The translations under genes were made by a program, and so were the position numbers. Under the pieces are notes generated by a model, which was not told where the DNA came from, ran no database searches, and saw only the letters and a program-made list of their open reading frames with translations. DNA of 64,000 nt from Alphaproteobacteria bacterium (lineage in GTDB: Bacteria; Pseudomonadota; Alphaproteobacteria; Sphingomonadales; Emcibacteraceae), in the NCBI GenBank assembly GCA_030428615.1, contig JAUIDN010000001.1:248001-312000 (forward strand). Direction: 5' to 3'. Of the stretch, positions 1-9,315 are shown one piece after another (position 1 is the stretch's first letter; each line of letters opens with the position of its first letter).

Positions 1-999
1 CTGACCCGACATGGAACTGACAACATCACCTGGACGCTGCGCCGTCCCCGATGGCATATTTTCAACAAGACCGACAACACCTATAACATTTGCTTTTGCT
101 TTCCGTCCGGCGATTGCTTTCATTGCCCCCACTACAGAAGCACTGCCCCCCATGTCAAACTTCATGTCTTCCATACCGGCGCCCGGTTTTATCGATATAC
201 CACCCGTATCGAAAGTGACGCCTTTACCAACAAGTGCTACCGGCGCTTCATCTTTGTTTTTAGAGCCCATCCATTTCATGATAACCATAAGGCTTTCGCT
301 CGCACTACCCTGCCCGACGCCAAGGATTGCCTCCATACCCAGCGCCTCCATCGCGTCTTCATTCAATATTTCAACCTCCACTCCGAGGTTGGTCAATTCT
401 TTAATCTGTTCAGCGTAGCTTTCAGGGTAAATTACATTGCCCGGCTCCGAAACAAGATCTCGCGCCCAGATCACACCATCCGCAATTTTTTCGAGTTCCT
501 CGAACTTGTCTTTTTCCGCTTCTGCTTCAAGGGTAGAAATCAATACCTTCTCTACGGTAGGTTTTTTAACATTTTTTTCCGTTGTGTAATATTTGTCGAA
601 TTTATAATGGCGTAACAAAATGCCAAGTCCGCAGTGCGCAGCAAATTTGCCGATAACGATGGTGACATTTTTATCCCCGCTATACATCAGTTTATGAATT
701 ATCTTACCGCCGACTTGTTCGGCCTTAAGTGGTGTAAACTTATCCATTTCCCCTACGCCAACGAGTAATACTCTCGTCGCTTTGATGCCATTTGGCGCAA
801 GTAGCTCTACAATCTCACCGAATTTACCCTTGAAATTCGATGCTTCTGCTGCTGTAGTAAGGGCTCCTTTTGTTAAATCGTTAAGGGTGACAGCGGGTGG
901 ACGAAATTCATACCCCTCATCTTTTTTAAGCGAAAAAACGACCAGTGCTCCTTCAATATTTTCATATCCGTTTGTAATTTCATTAAAACTTATTTTCAT
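1..999 (-). CDS. pepA: Leucyl aminopeptidase (M17 family), C-terminus cut by window edge
   Basis: This is the first 333 codons of a cytosolic zinc/manganese leucyl aminopeptidase, which removes N-terminal residues from peptides. The start is ATG at 999-997. Residues 259-264 carry the GKGVTFDTGG motif, whose Lys259 and Asp264 match the first two metal ligands of E. coli PepA. A second Asp lies in the following MKFDMGG motif. The family is about 500 residues long, so the NTDAEGR metal/active-site motif and the rest of the catalytic domain lie outside the window. The gene diverges from lptD, leaving about 155 bp for both promoters. Family assignment is firm. Confidence 0.93.
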   Translation of the reverse strand, partial: MKISFNEITNGYENIEGALVVFSLKKDEGYEFRPPAVTLNDLTKGALTTAAEASNFKGKFGEIVELLAPNGIKATRVLLVGVGEMDKFTPLKAEQVGGKIIHKLMYSGDKNVTIVIGKFAAHCGLGILLRHYKFDKYYTTEKNVKKPTVEKVLISTLEAEAEKDKFEELEKIADGVIWARDLVSEPGNVIYPESYAEQIKELTNLGVEVEILNEDAMEALGMEAILGVGQGSASESLMVIMKWMGSKNKDEAPVALVGKGVTFDTGGISIKPGAGMEDMKFDMGGSASVVGAMKAIAGRKAKANVIGVVGLVENMPSGTAQRPGDVVSSMSGQ

Positions 1000-1155
1000 T
1001 TTATGCCTCAATTTCGTCTTGCTTCGCCAATATAGGGGTTCATTATTTTAAGAGATAAAGATAGGTTTAAATGTTATCAAGATAAATAGGAAATATATTT
1101 ATGGATTTTCTATTTAATCCCTGTACCATTTAGTAAAAATATGTAATAGAGCCGC

Positions 1156-3345
1156 ATGAAAAAATTAGTTCACATTGTCTGCTTATCAGTCTCGCTCACG
1201 TTGGCTGCTACGGGTGCAGTGTCAGCGCAGACTTCGCCAACAAGCGGCAAACAAATTGATTTTTCCGCCGACAAAGTCATTTACGACCAAGAAGCTAATA
1301 CAATTACAGCAACTGGTGATGTCGTCCTTCAACAGAATAATAACAGTCTCAATGCGGAAACAGTTCAGTATGATATCAACACCGGACAGGTCACTGCTTT
1401 CGGTGGTATTATCATCCGCGAACCTACTGGTAATGTTCTTTTTATGCAGGATGCCACCCTTGATGGTGATCTTAAACAGGGGTTTATCAATCACACGAGG
1501 GTTATTTTTTCCGACGGCTCAAAACTGATTGCACGGCGTGGCGAACGCAGCGGCCAACTTACAATCCTGCAAAACGCCATTTATACACCATGCGAATTCT
1601 GCCTTGAAAAAGGCAAAGAAAAGCCAACCTGGCAGATACGAGCTGATGAAGTTACCCATGACAGCGATGATAAAACAGTAAGATATAAAAATGTGCGCCT
1701 TGAAGTCGCGGGGATTCCCATTTTATATTCCCCCTACTTCGCACATCCTGACCCAACCGTCCGTGCAAGAACCGGTATTCTACCGCCATCAAAGCTTGGT
1801 CGTTCCACAGAACTGGGCGCATTCATACAAATACCTTATTATTTTAATATCAGCCAATCCAAGGATTTCACGTTCCAGCCAATTATAACGAGCCGCGAGG
1901 GCGTGGTGTTTGACGGGAACTATCGCCAACACACTGGAAATGGAACGTTTTTCGTTAATGGATCTTTCGCGAATGTCAATGAACGTGACAACAATTTTGT
2001 GAAAACAGGAGACCACGAAATTCGCGGTCATTTTTTCTCAGAAGGTGCATTTGACCTTGATAGTCTTGATGAGCTTGGTGGTGACTGGCAGTGGGATTAT
2101 GCCGTTCGCTGGGTCAGCGATGATACTTATCTGCGACGCTATTACGACGATAAATCCGACGTCCTTGAGAGCCACGCCAAAATTGAACGATTCTGGGATA
2201 AAAACTATGCTACGGTCGGAACATATATATTCCAAGGGCTGGACGAAGAAGATGACATCGGCCTGACCGGACAGGCACTCCCTTCCTTTAACGTTAATCT
2301 TAACAAAGACACCGGTTTTTTAAACAGTACCGTTAAATTTGATGCCAGTGGTGTGCAGATATATCGCACTGAAGGCATGAGAAGCCGAAGGTTTAGTGCG
2401 AAGGCATCCTGGGAGCTGCCGTTTCAATCTTCGTTGGGAGACTTTTATAAACTTTCTGCATCCGTCAGAAGCGACCTTTATAATAACAGCAACTCAGAAT
2501 TCCCCGATCAGGTTCAATATGTTGGAATTGACGGCACTCATTCAAGACTTTTGCCCAAACTTGCACTTGACTGGCGCATGCCATTCCTAAAGTCATCCGG
2601 CAGCACCAGTCAGGTTGTCGAGCCACTATTCTCAATTATTGTGGCTCCCACGAAACCAAACTTACCCGAAAATGTTGTAAATTTCTCAAATGAAGACAGC
2701 CGGAATTTTGAATTCGACGAGAACAATCTCTTCAGCCATAACCGATTTAACGGATATGATCGTTGGGAAGGCGGCACAAGGGTTAATTACGGCCTTCGTT
2801 ACAATCTTTATACCAACGATATTAATATGGTCGCCACCATTGGGCAAAGCGTCCGGCTGAACAACACTGAAACTTTCCCCGTCGGATCGGGATATGAGGG
2901 TAAGGCTTCTGACTTTGTGGGGCGGCTTGATGTTACACTTGGCGATTTTGTTGATTATGTGCATCGCTTTCGACTGGATAAAAGAACTTTGCAGTTACGT
3001 CGAAATGAACTCATTTTATCCGCTGGCCCCGAATGGGCGAAACTATCCGTTCGCTATCTAGACCTTGATTTAAACGACGAAGCAGTCCTCGTCGGAACCG
3101 AGCTGGAAAACAGGCGCGAAATTGGAACAGGGGTCGATATAAAATTTGATGAGAAATGGGCCCTCCAGGGTAGTTGGGTCAGAGATATCCTGAATGACAA
3201 AACAATATCATATGACGCTGGTATCGTTTATCGGGACGATTGTCTTGAATTCGGGTTAAGTTATGAAAGACGTTTTACAACCGACCGTGATATCGCCCCT
3301 TCCAGTACCGTTCATTTCCGCATTATCCTGAAAAGTTTGGGGTAA
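1156..3345 (+). CDS. lptD: LPS-assembly protein LptD
   Basis: Outer-membrane translocon that, with LptE, inserts lipopolysaccharide into the outer leaflet. The 729-residue product has a signal peptide (about residues 1-24, ending VSAQ). An LptA-like N-terminal domain follows (about 30-140, with repeated strands such as DKVIYDQEANTITATGD), and then a long beta-barrel. A Cys pair sits in YTPCEFCLEKG and another Cys near the C-terminus (RDDCLEFGLSYERRF). These are where LptD proteins form the disulfide that ties the two domains. It heads a rightward cluster with surA, its likely chaperone. The ATG follows a weak ribosome site. Confidence 0.95.
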   Translation: MKKLVHIVCLSVSLTLAATGAVSAQTSPTSGKQIDFSADKVIYDQEANTITATGDVVLQQNNNSLNAETVQYDINTGQVTAFGGIIIREPTGNVLFMQDATLDGDLKQGFINHTRVIFSDGSKLIARRGERSGQLTILQNAIYTPCEFCLEKGKEKPTWQIRADEVTHDSDDKTVRYKNVRLEVAGIPILYSPYFAHPDPTVRARTGILPPSKLGRSTELGAFIQIPYYFNISQSKDFTFQPIITSREGVVFDGNYRQHTGNGTFFVNGSFANVNERDNNFVKTGDHEIRGHFFSEGAFDLDSLDELGGDWQWDYAVRWVSDDTYLRRYYDDKSDVLESHAKIERFWDKNYATVGTYIFQGLDEEDDIGLTGQALPSFNVNLNKDTGFLNSTVKFDASGVQIYRTEGMRSRRFSAKASWELPFQSSLGDFYKLSASVRSDLYNNSNSEFPDQVQYVGIDGTHSRLLPKLALDWRMPFLKSSGSTSQVVEPLFSIIVAPTKPNLPENVVNFSNEDSRNFEFDENNLFSHNRFNGYDRWEGGTRVNYGLRYNLYTNDINMVATIGQSVRLNNTETFPVGSGYEGKASDFVGRLDVTLGDFVDYVHRFRLDKRTLQLRRNELILSAGPEWAKLSVRYLDLDLNDEAVLVGTELENRREIGTGVDIKFDEKWALQGSWVRDILNDKTISYDAGIVYRDDCLEFGLSYERRFTTDRDIAPSSTVHFRIILKSLG

Positions 3346-3455
3346 ATTGTGATAAATTGGCATAAAATGAACATAATTATGGAACAGATATTTTATCTGC
3401 TATATAAGTACGTCGATTAGTGAACATTAAACAGTTGAGATTTGATTCAAACAAT

Positions 3456-4754
3456 ATGACTATTAAATTCGATCAGAAAAATTATTTGAAAATATTAGCA
3501 CACGTAATTTGCCTGATGTTTTTTTTCTATAAGCCAGCATTCGCTCAAACTCAGAGCAATCTGCAGGATGTTCAGCAAATTGTTGCTATCGTCAATGACG
3601 AGGTTATTTCCTTATTTGATCTAAAGCAACGCGCACTAATGCTTATAGCTACCAGCGGTCAACGTCAGGTCACACCCGAACAACAAAGGTTTATTCAAAG
3701 TCAAGCTATGGACGCTCTGATAGATGATAAACTGAAAATTCAGGAAGCTTCTGAATACAATGCCACTGCGGGTCAGGGCGAACTGGATCAGGCATTTAAT
3801 AACTATGCCAGACAGCTTAATTTAGATCCGGATGAACTTGAAAAACAACTGAATGAGACCGGCATCGAAAAACAGACATTAATTACTCAAATTGCTGCTA
3901 GTATGGCATGGTCGGGGGTAGTTCAAGGTTTGCTCCAACCGCTCGTCAACGTAACTGATGATGAAGTGCAAAACTTAATTGATAAAATGGAACGTGACAA
4001 AGGAAAGCTTCAATATAAAATAAGTGAAATATTTATTCTGGTCACTGACAATGCAAGGCGTGCTGAAACACTGGAAACCGCAAAATTAATAAGTGATCAG
4101 CTTAACCAGGATGTCTCATTCGAAGCTGTGGCGAGACAATTTTCTCAATCCTCTACTGCCGCCGTTGGTGGTGACCTGGGGTGGGTTATGACTGATGAGT
4201 TGCCTGCTGAATTGAAGGAAGCCATACTAAACATGGAAATCGGGCAGGTTTCTGAGCCTATTGAGACTGAAGACGGTATCTATATTGTCAAACTGAATGA
4301 TACAAGCAGAATTCTAGAATTAAACAAGAACGACATCGCCGTCAATTTAAGATTTATCTTTTTTGATCAGAACGAAGATAATAGCCAGACACTCGAAGAA
4401 TTAAACAACCAGTTTTATAGCTCTCTAAGTCAAACTGACACATGCGAAAGGTATGAAGAAAAAGCTGCCGAATTTGGTGCCTCTGATTATGGTGATGTGG
4501 GTAGTATAAAACTCGGGGCAGTGCCGCGGCAATTACATGAGGAAATGCTATCAATGGAGATCGGCGCGGGCACTAAATTATTCGAAGATGACGGAGGATA
4601 CAGGAGTTTAATCCTGTGTGCCAAAGAAATCCCCGAAGTTACTCTTCCTGATTTTGAAACAGTGCTTGAGAATTTGACACAAACACGACTTCAACTCGTG
4701 GCGAGGCGCCATCTTCGCGATTTGCGTAGAGATGCAATTATTGATTATCGCTAA
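3456..4754 (+). CDS. surA: Periplasmic chaperone / peptidyl-prolyl isomerase SurA
   Basis: Periplasmic folding chaperone for outer-membrane proteins such as LptD. From the ATG at 3456 the product has 432 residues. A signal peptide ends PAFAQ (about residue 31). An N-terminal SurA domain follows (BVAIVNDEVI-like strand at about residue 43, then helices). One parvulin/PpiC domain spans about 187-285, with the GGDLGWV and ETEDGIYIVKL signatures, and a weaker second module follows. An upstream in-frame GTG at 3420 would add 12 residues and make the signal n-region unusually long, so I prefer the ATG. Neither start has a strong ribosome site. It is followed directly by pdxA. Confidence 0.9.
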   Translation: MTIKFDQKNYLKILAHVICLMFFFYKPAFAQTQSNLQDVQQIVAIVNDEVISLFDLKQRALMLIATSGQRQVTPEQQRFIQSQAMDALIDDKLKIQEASEYNATAGQGELDQAFNNYARQLNLDPDELEKQLNETGIEKQTLITQIAASMAWSGVVQGLLQPLVNVTDDEVQNLIDKMERDKGKLQYKISEIFILVTDNARRAETLETAKLISDQLNQDVSFEAVARQFSQSSTAAVGGDLGWVMTDELPAELKEAILNMEIGQVSEPIETEDGIYIVKLNDTSRILELNKNDIAVNLRFIFFDQNEDNSQTLEELNNQFYSSLSQTDTCERYEEKAAEFGASDYGDVGSIKLGAVPRQLHEEMLSMEIGAGTKLFEDDGGYRSLILCAKEIPEVTLPDFETVLENLTQTRLQLVARRHLRDLRRDAIIDYR

Positions 4755-5816
4755 ATGGATATCGCAATGGACGATACACCAAACACACTCCCAATTGCAG
4801 TAACAATTGGTGAACCCGCCGGTATCGGTCCAGAAGTTATATTGAAAGCCTGGTTCAAGCGTAAGGAATTTGCCCTCAACCCTTTTTTTGTAATCGGCAG
4901 CGCCGACATTTTACAACAACAGGCATCCTTTCTCAATTTACATGTACCAATTAGCACGATCACTTCGCCTCAGCAAGCCGTCCATGTATTTCAAAGCACC
5001 CTTCCGGTTCTGGATTTGAATTTTCAAAAAGATTTTCAATTTAAGAACCCTATTTCGGAAACAGCTTCCATGGTCATCTCATCAATTGACAAAGCCGTTG
5101 AATTAATCCTCAACGGTGAAGCGAGAGCAATGACAACCGCCCCAATACATAAAGCAGCTCTTTATGAGGAAGGGTTTAATTCACCGGGCCATACCGAATA
5201 TCTGGCTAAATTATGTGAACAACATACTGGAGAGAGCTACTACCCGGTAATGATGCTGGCTAGTGAGCAGCTTTGCGTTGTTCCGCTAACCATTCACGTG
5301 GCGTTAAAAGATGTGCCAGAGCTGATTACACCGAAGCTCCTGATCAGGACAATTGGTATTATCCACGAAGGAATGAAAAAATACTTTGGACTTCCCTTTC
5401 CCAGAATAGCGGTGAGCGGTTTAAACCCACATGCTGGTGAAAATAATTCAATGGGACGTGAAGACAGTGAAGTTATTGCGCCCGCCATAGAAACCTTAAA
5501 GAAACAGGGCATCCATATCAGGGGGCCCATGCCCGCAGATACAATGTTCCATAAAGCCGCGCGTGCGAAATATGATGTTGCACTTTGCATGTATCACGAT
5601 CAGGCACTTATCCCGATAAAAACAATCGACTTCGATGCGGGCGTTAATGTGACTTTAGGTCTTCCAATCGTACGTACATCTCCGGATCATGGAACGGCAA
5701 TGGATATCGCCGGGCGAAGTCTGGCTAACCCCACCAGTATGATTAACGCTTTAAAGCTGGCAGATCGTATGTCCAAATTTCTCCCAATGGCGGAAGTCAC
5801 TGAAAATGAAGAATAA
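4755..5816 (+). CDS. pdxA: 4-hydroxythreonine-4-phosphate dehydrogenase PdxA
   Basis: NAD-dependent oxidation of 4-phosphohydroxy-L-threonine in pyridoxal 5'-phosphate synthesis, in the cytosol. The 353 residues match the family's usual length of about 330. Diagnostic stretches are TIGEPAGIGPEV near the N-terminus, the metal-ligand His in SPGHTEYL, NPHAGE, MYHDQALIPIK and TSPDHGTA. The start codon abuts the surA stop with no gap. A second in-frame ATG at 4767 has a slightly better upstream GGA. The 3' end overlaps rsmA by 11 nt, so the two are probably translationally coupled. The surA-pdxA-rsmA order is common in proteobacteria. Confidence 0.95.
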   Translation: MDIAMDDTPNTLPIAVTIGEPAGIGPEVILKAWFKRKEFALNPFFVIGSADILQQQASFLNLHVPISTITSPQQAVHVFQSTLPVLDLNFQKDFQFKNPISETASMVISSIDKAVELILNGEARAMTTAPIHKAALYEEGFNSPGHTEYLAKLCEQHTGESYYPVMMLASEQLCVVPLTIHVALKDVPELITPKLLIRTIGIIHEGMKKYFGLPFPRIAVSGLNPHAGENNSMGREDSEVIAPAIETLKKQGIHIRGPMPADTMFHKAARAKYDVALCMYHDQALIPIKTIDFDAGVNVTLGLPIVRTSPDHGTAMDIAGRSLANPTSMINALKLADRMSKFLPMAEVTENEE

Positions 5817-6675
5817 TGATGGGTTACCACCACTACGGGACGTCATCAATAAATATGATCTCAAAGCAAAAAAAACGCTTGGTCAGAATTTCCTCACCGA
5901 CTTAAATTTAACTCGAAAAATTGCGCGGTCCGTCGAAAACATCGAACAATCAATAATTTATGAAGTAGGCCCCGGTCCCGGCGCACTTACCCGCGGGCTC
6001 CTGATGACAGGCGCCAACCGGGTTATCGCTGTAGAAATGGATAAACGCTGCATAAGTGCTCTTCATGATATTTCAACGAGTTATGATGGAAAACTCGAAA
6101 TCCACGAAGGTGATGCGATGAAAATGGACGAAATATCTCTCATCGGTGATCCAGAAGGCAGGGATATTCATATTGTTTCAAACCTGCCCTATAATGTTGG
6201 GACAGCACTTCTTGTGAAATGGATGACCTACACACCTTGGAAACCATGGTTTAAGTCCCTCACTTTGATGTTCCAGAAGGAAGTGGGTGAACGGATTATT
6301 GCGCAACCGAATACCAAAGCCTATGGCCGGCTGTCGGTTCTTTGTCAATACCGCGCTGATACCGAAATCCTTTTCGAGATACCGAGACAGGCATTCGTTC
6401 CTCCGCCAAAAGTTACATCATGTATCATACAGATTACGCCACGCGAAGAAGCGCCCGACACGCCAAATCAAAGAATATTGGAAAAAATTGTTGCCACTGC
6501 ATTCAACCAACGACGAAAAATGCTGCGTGCCAGCCTGAAAAGCCTGATAAGCGACCCTATACCCATACTAAACGCAGCAAAAATTGATGAAACGGCACGC
6601 GCGGAAGAATTATCGGTTACTGATTTCCGCCGCCTTGCTTTAGAATATCAAAAACAACAGCATGCTGATAAATAA
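5806..6675 (+). CDS. rsmA: 16S rRNA (adenine1518/1519-N6) dimethyltransferase RsmA (KsgA)
   Basis: SAM-dependent dimethylation of two adjacent adenosines in helix 45 of 16S rRNA, late in 30S assembly. The 289 residues include KKTLGQNFLTD at the N-terminus, the SAM motif EVGPGPGALTRGL, the acidic loop VEMDKRC, the catalytic NLPYNVGT motif (about residue 127), and the C-terminal FNQRRKMLRASLK helix typical of KsgA. It overlaps the end of pdxA and is last in the rightward unit, ending 45 bp from the convergent gmk stop. I see no clear terminator hairpin in that gap. Confidence 0.96.
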   Translation: MKNNDGLPPLRDVINKYDLKAKKTLGQNFLTDLNLTRKIARSVENIEQSIIYEVGPGPGALTRGLLMTGANRVIAVEMDKRCISALHDISTSYDGKLEIHEGDAMKMDEISLIGDPEGRDIHIVSNLPYNVGTALLVKWMTYTPWKPWFKSLTLMFQKEVGERIIAQPNTKAYGRLSVLCQYRADTEILFEIPRQAFVPPPKVTSCIIQITPREEAPDTPNQRILEKIVATAFNQRRKMLRASLKSLISDPIPILNAAKIDETARAEELSVTDFRRLALEYQKQQHADK

Positions 6676-6720
6676 AACCTGATGCGCTCGCCATAAGTTC
6701 TCCCCCAATTTCCGTCCAAA

Positions 6721-7356
6721 TCAATCCTTGGTCAGTTCGCTCACAAATGATGCCAACCCGGACTGACGGAAGCGTTTCATACGTTCCGATTTTAGGATAG
6801 TGAATAATTCAGTTTCCGCTCGTTCAAGATCATCATTAATGATTACATAGTCATATTCCGCCCAGTGGCTTATCTCACTATTTGCTTTCGCCATACGTTT
6901 CGCCACAACCTCATCCGTGTCCTGCGCGCGGGATTTCAAACGCTTTTCAAGTTCATCTTTACTCGGTGGCAGAATAAATACACGTACAAGGTCGGCCCCA
7001 GCTTTCTCATTAAGCTGTTGTGTTCCCTGCCAATCAATATCAAAAAGGACGTCTTTTCCTTGTTTAATCGCTTCCTCAACAGGAGCAGACGGCGTGCCAT
7101 ATGAATATTCAAAAACTGTCGCATGTTCCAAAAACCCGTCTTTCTCAACCAACGTGTCAAATGCTTCCTGACTAAGAAAATTATAATCCTTGCCATCAAC
7201 CTCACCCGGTCGCGGCGGTCGGGTTGTGCTTGAAACCGACAGCGAAATATTATCATCTTTTTCAAGCAATAACCGTGAAAGTGTTGACTTTCCTGCACCC
7301 GAAGGTGAAGAAAGAACGAGAAGCAACCCACGCCTTTTTATTTCATTATTCGACAT
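6721..7356 (-). CDS. gmk: Guanylate kinase
   Basis: ATP-dependent phosphorylation of GMP to GDP in nucleotide salvage and synthesis. I start it at ATG 7356 (MSNNEIKRR), with GGGAG about 10 nt upstream. A longer reading from 7389 would overlap yicC by more and adds no family sequence. The P-loop SSPSGAGKST lies at about residues 16-25. The GMP-binding region has TTRPPRPGEVDGKDY and the Ser/Tyr/Glu set around VFEYSYGTP. The 211 residues suit the family. Its start overlaps the yicC stop by 11 nt, indicating coupling in a leftward yicC-gmk pair. Confidence 0.95.
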   Translation of the reverse strand: MSNNEIKRRGLLLVLSSPSGAGKSTLSRLLLEKDDNISLSVSSTTRPPRPGEVDGKDYNFLSQEAFDTLVEKDGFLEHATVFEYSYGTPSAPVEEAIKQGKDVLFDIDWQGTQQLNEKAGADLVRVFILPPSKDELEKRLKSRAQDTDEVVAKRMAKANSEISHWAEYDYVIINDDLERAETELFTILKSERMKRFRQSGLASFVSELTKD

Positions 7357-8233
7357 TTTGAACCTGCTCCCGCAGTTGATCGACAGCACTCTTTAATGAC
7401 AACCCTATATTTGTTAATGTAATATCTGAGGATTTAGAGCATAATGTATTGGTTTCTCTGTTAAATTCCTGAATTAGAAAATCCATCTTTCGTCCAACGG
7501 GCCCCTTTTCGCTTATTAATAATCTGGCCGCCGCGATATGAGCACGCAGCCTTTCCGTTTCTTCCTTAACATCCGCCTTCGTCGCAAGAATTACTATTTC
7601 CTGAGAAAGTCGCTCCTCATCCAAACCGGAATTGCTTCCAATTAGCTCTTTTACTTTGTCTTCGAATTTCTTTTTTATCAGTTCAGGCTGTGCCGCTGCT
7701 ATTTCCTCACCGTTTTCAAGCAACCGTTCAATATCATCTATTATATTTGATAACATTTTAAAGGTCGCCGCCCCCTCCACATCACGGGATTGCGTTAACG
7801 CTGCCACGGCTTCCTCAAATGATTGCTCCAACGCTTTGTTCCTTGCTTCCAGCGTCTGTTCTTCTTCCTCCATGTCCGTAATCTGTACAACATCACGTAT
7901 TGATAATATGCGATCAATTGCCGGCATCGGCAGATCGTGTTTTTTTGCGGCCTTTTTCGCGACCTCAACCAACTTATCAAGCGCACTCTGATTTATATTT
8001 ACAGCGGACTCTGTAGTATCCTTTTGAAGCTGCAATGATACATTGATATTGCCGCGCGAGATTGATTTTTTGAGTACTGATTTTACATATTGATCAATCG
8101 CATCAAGCCCTGGTGGAATACGCATACGTATATCCAATGCTTTGCCATTTACACTGCGAATTTCCCAAACCCAGCTATAATTTTCAAAATGGCCTTCAGC
8201 GCGACCAAAACCTGTCATACTTGATAATGTCAT
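7346..8233 (-). CDS. yicC: YicC family endoribonuclease-like protein
   Basis: Member of the YicC/YloC family; E. coli YicC is reported to be an endoribonuclease. I place the start at ATG 8233 (MTLSSMTGFGRAEG), because MTGFGRAE is the invariant N-terminus of this family. The longer reading to 8332 would run into the divergent SDR gene. The 295 residues end with the conserved C-terminal module KMDFLIQEFNRETNTLCSKS, which carries the conserved glutamates. It is coupled to gmk, the usual partner in alphaproteobacteria. It is normally next to mltG as well, but here other genes intervene. Confidence 0.92.
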   Translation of the reverse strand: MTLSSMTGFGRAEGHFENYSWVWEIRSVNGKALDIRMRIPPGLDAIDQYVKSVLKKSISRGNINVSLQLQKDTTESAVNINQSALDKLVEVAKKAAKKHDLPMPAIDRILSIRDVVQITDMEEEEQTLEARNKALEQSFEEAVAALTQSRDVEGAATFKMLSNIIDDIERLLENGEEIAAAQPELIKKKFEDKVKELIGSNSGLDEERLSQEIVILATKADVKEETERLRAHIAAARLLISEKGPVGRKMDFLIQEFNRETNTLCSKSSDITLTNIGLSLKSAVDQLREQVQNVE

Positions 8234-8285
8234 ATTACTCAGTATTGTTATTTTAATTAAAACAGATATAGCAGGAAGTTGTCCG

Positions 8286-9047
8286 TTGAAAAACCCCAAA
8301 TCCATTTTGATTACCGGCGCCAGCAGTGGCATCGGCTATGCATTGGCTGTTGAGTATGCCTCTCGTGACATCACTTTGTTTCTATGCGGACGTTCAAAAG
8401 ACAGACTTAATCAAGTAGCTGCCGAGTGCCGCGCGCTTGGCGCAGTTGTTTACGTCAAAACAATAGATTGCGGCGATAAGCAATTGATGAATATGTGGAT
8501 TCAGGAGTGTGATGATAAATGCCCGCTTGATCTTGTAATCGCGAATGCCGGTATCGGAAGGAGTATTAATGCAGAAGAAGATATAACAGAACACACAGAA
8601 CAAATATTCAGGACCAACGTTTACGGTGTTTTCAATACCGTACACCCGGCGATAAATAGGATGAAACCTCGTGAAAAAGGGCAAATTGCCATTATATCGT
8701 CGATTGCCGGTTATCGGGGCTTTCCTTCTGCACCCGCCTATTCAACCAGCAAAGTGACAGTAAAAGCGTACGGCGAAGCTCTTCGTGGTTTTTATCATGC
8801 AAAAGGTATTATGGTGAATGTCATTTGCCCCGGATTTGTCCGCAGCCGAATAACAGATCAGAATAAATTTAGGATGCCTTTTTTCATGGAAGCAGAAAAT
8901 GCTGCTAAGATTATCCGTAGAGACCTCTCTAAAAACAAAGGGTTGATTACCTTTCCCTGGCCAATGCGCATGCTTATGGGAAGTGTGGTGAGGTTTTTAC
9001 CGGAATTTCTGATAGAACGAATACTCAGACAGATTCCGAAAAAGTGA
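8286..9047 (+). CDS. Short-chain dehydrogenase/reductase (SDR), TTG start
   Basis: NAD(P)-dependent oxidoreductase of the classical SDR type; the substrate is not evident. The 253 residues have the cofactor motif TGASSGIG (about 10-17), the NAG motif VIANAGIG, the catalytic Ser in IISSIAGY, and the YSTSK Tyr/Lys pair. The C-terminus carries a hydrophobic stretch (FPWPMRMLMGSVVRFLPEFL) that suggests membrane association. Translation begins at TTG 8286, 5-6 nt after AGGAAG; no ATG precedes the cofactor motif. It diverges from yicC by 52 bp. Relatives of this SDR type occur near lipid or surface-polymer genes, but nothing here proves that role. Confidence 0.88.
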   Translation: MKNPKSILITGASSGIGYALAVEYASRDITLFLCGRSKDRLNQVAAECRALGAVVYVKTIDCGDKQLMNMWIQECDDKCPLDLVIANAGIGRSINAEEDITEHTEQIFRTNVYGVFNTVHPAINRMKPREKGQIAIISSIAGYRGFPSAPAYSTSKVTVKAYGEALRGFYHAKGIMVNVICPGFVRSRITDQNKFRMPFFMEAENAAKIIRRDLSKNKGLITFPWPMRMLMGSVVRFLPEFLIERILRQIPKK

Positions 9048-9102
9048 TTATGAATATTCATGTTGAAATATATAATGACGCGCTCATTAAATCGGAGGAA
9101 AT

Positions 9103-9315
9103 ATGTCTAAAGTTATTCTTACTACTTTATTCGCCGGACCGGTTTTGCTGATCGCGAATACTGCAATTGCTCAGGAAAATAAAAGCATCTGCGAAACATC
9201 GCTATCGGCGACCACGCTGGATTTCTGGTCGAGAAATGGTTATGGCGCAACGAACATAGGATTACCGTCTGCAAAACTGCTAATTTTTAACCATTTGGTT
9301 AAATTTCCGGTATAG
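9103..9315 (+). CDS. Short exported protein or 5' remnant of a secreted-protein gene
   Basis: A 70-residue reading frame with a very good ribosome site (GGAGG a few nt before ATG 9103). It has a convincing Sec signal peptide (MSKVILTTLFAGPVLLIANTA, cleavage near AIAQ-EN). The mature part is only about 46 residues, and its last 25 codons overlap the convergent HxlR-type regulator gene. I do not recognise the mature sequence. Good initiation signals and an export signal, followed by an end buried in another gene, suggest the 5' part of a secreted-protein gene whose remainder was lost when the regulator arrived. It could still be a small functional peptide. Confidence 0.45.
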   Translation: MSKVILTTLFAGPVLLIANTAIAQENKSICETSLSATTLDFWSRNGYGATNIGLPSAKLLIFNHLVKFPV

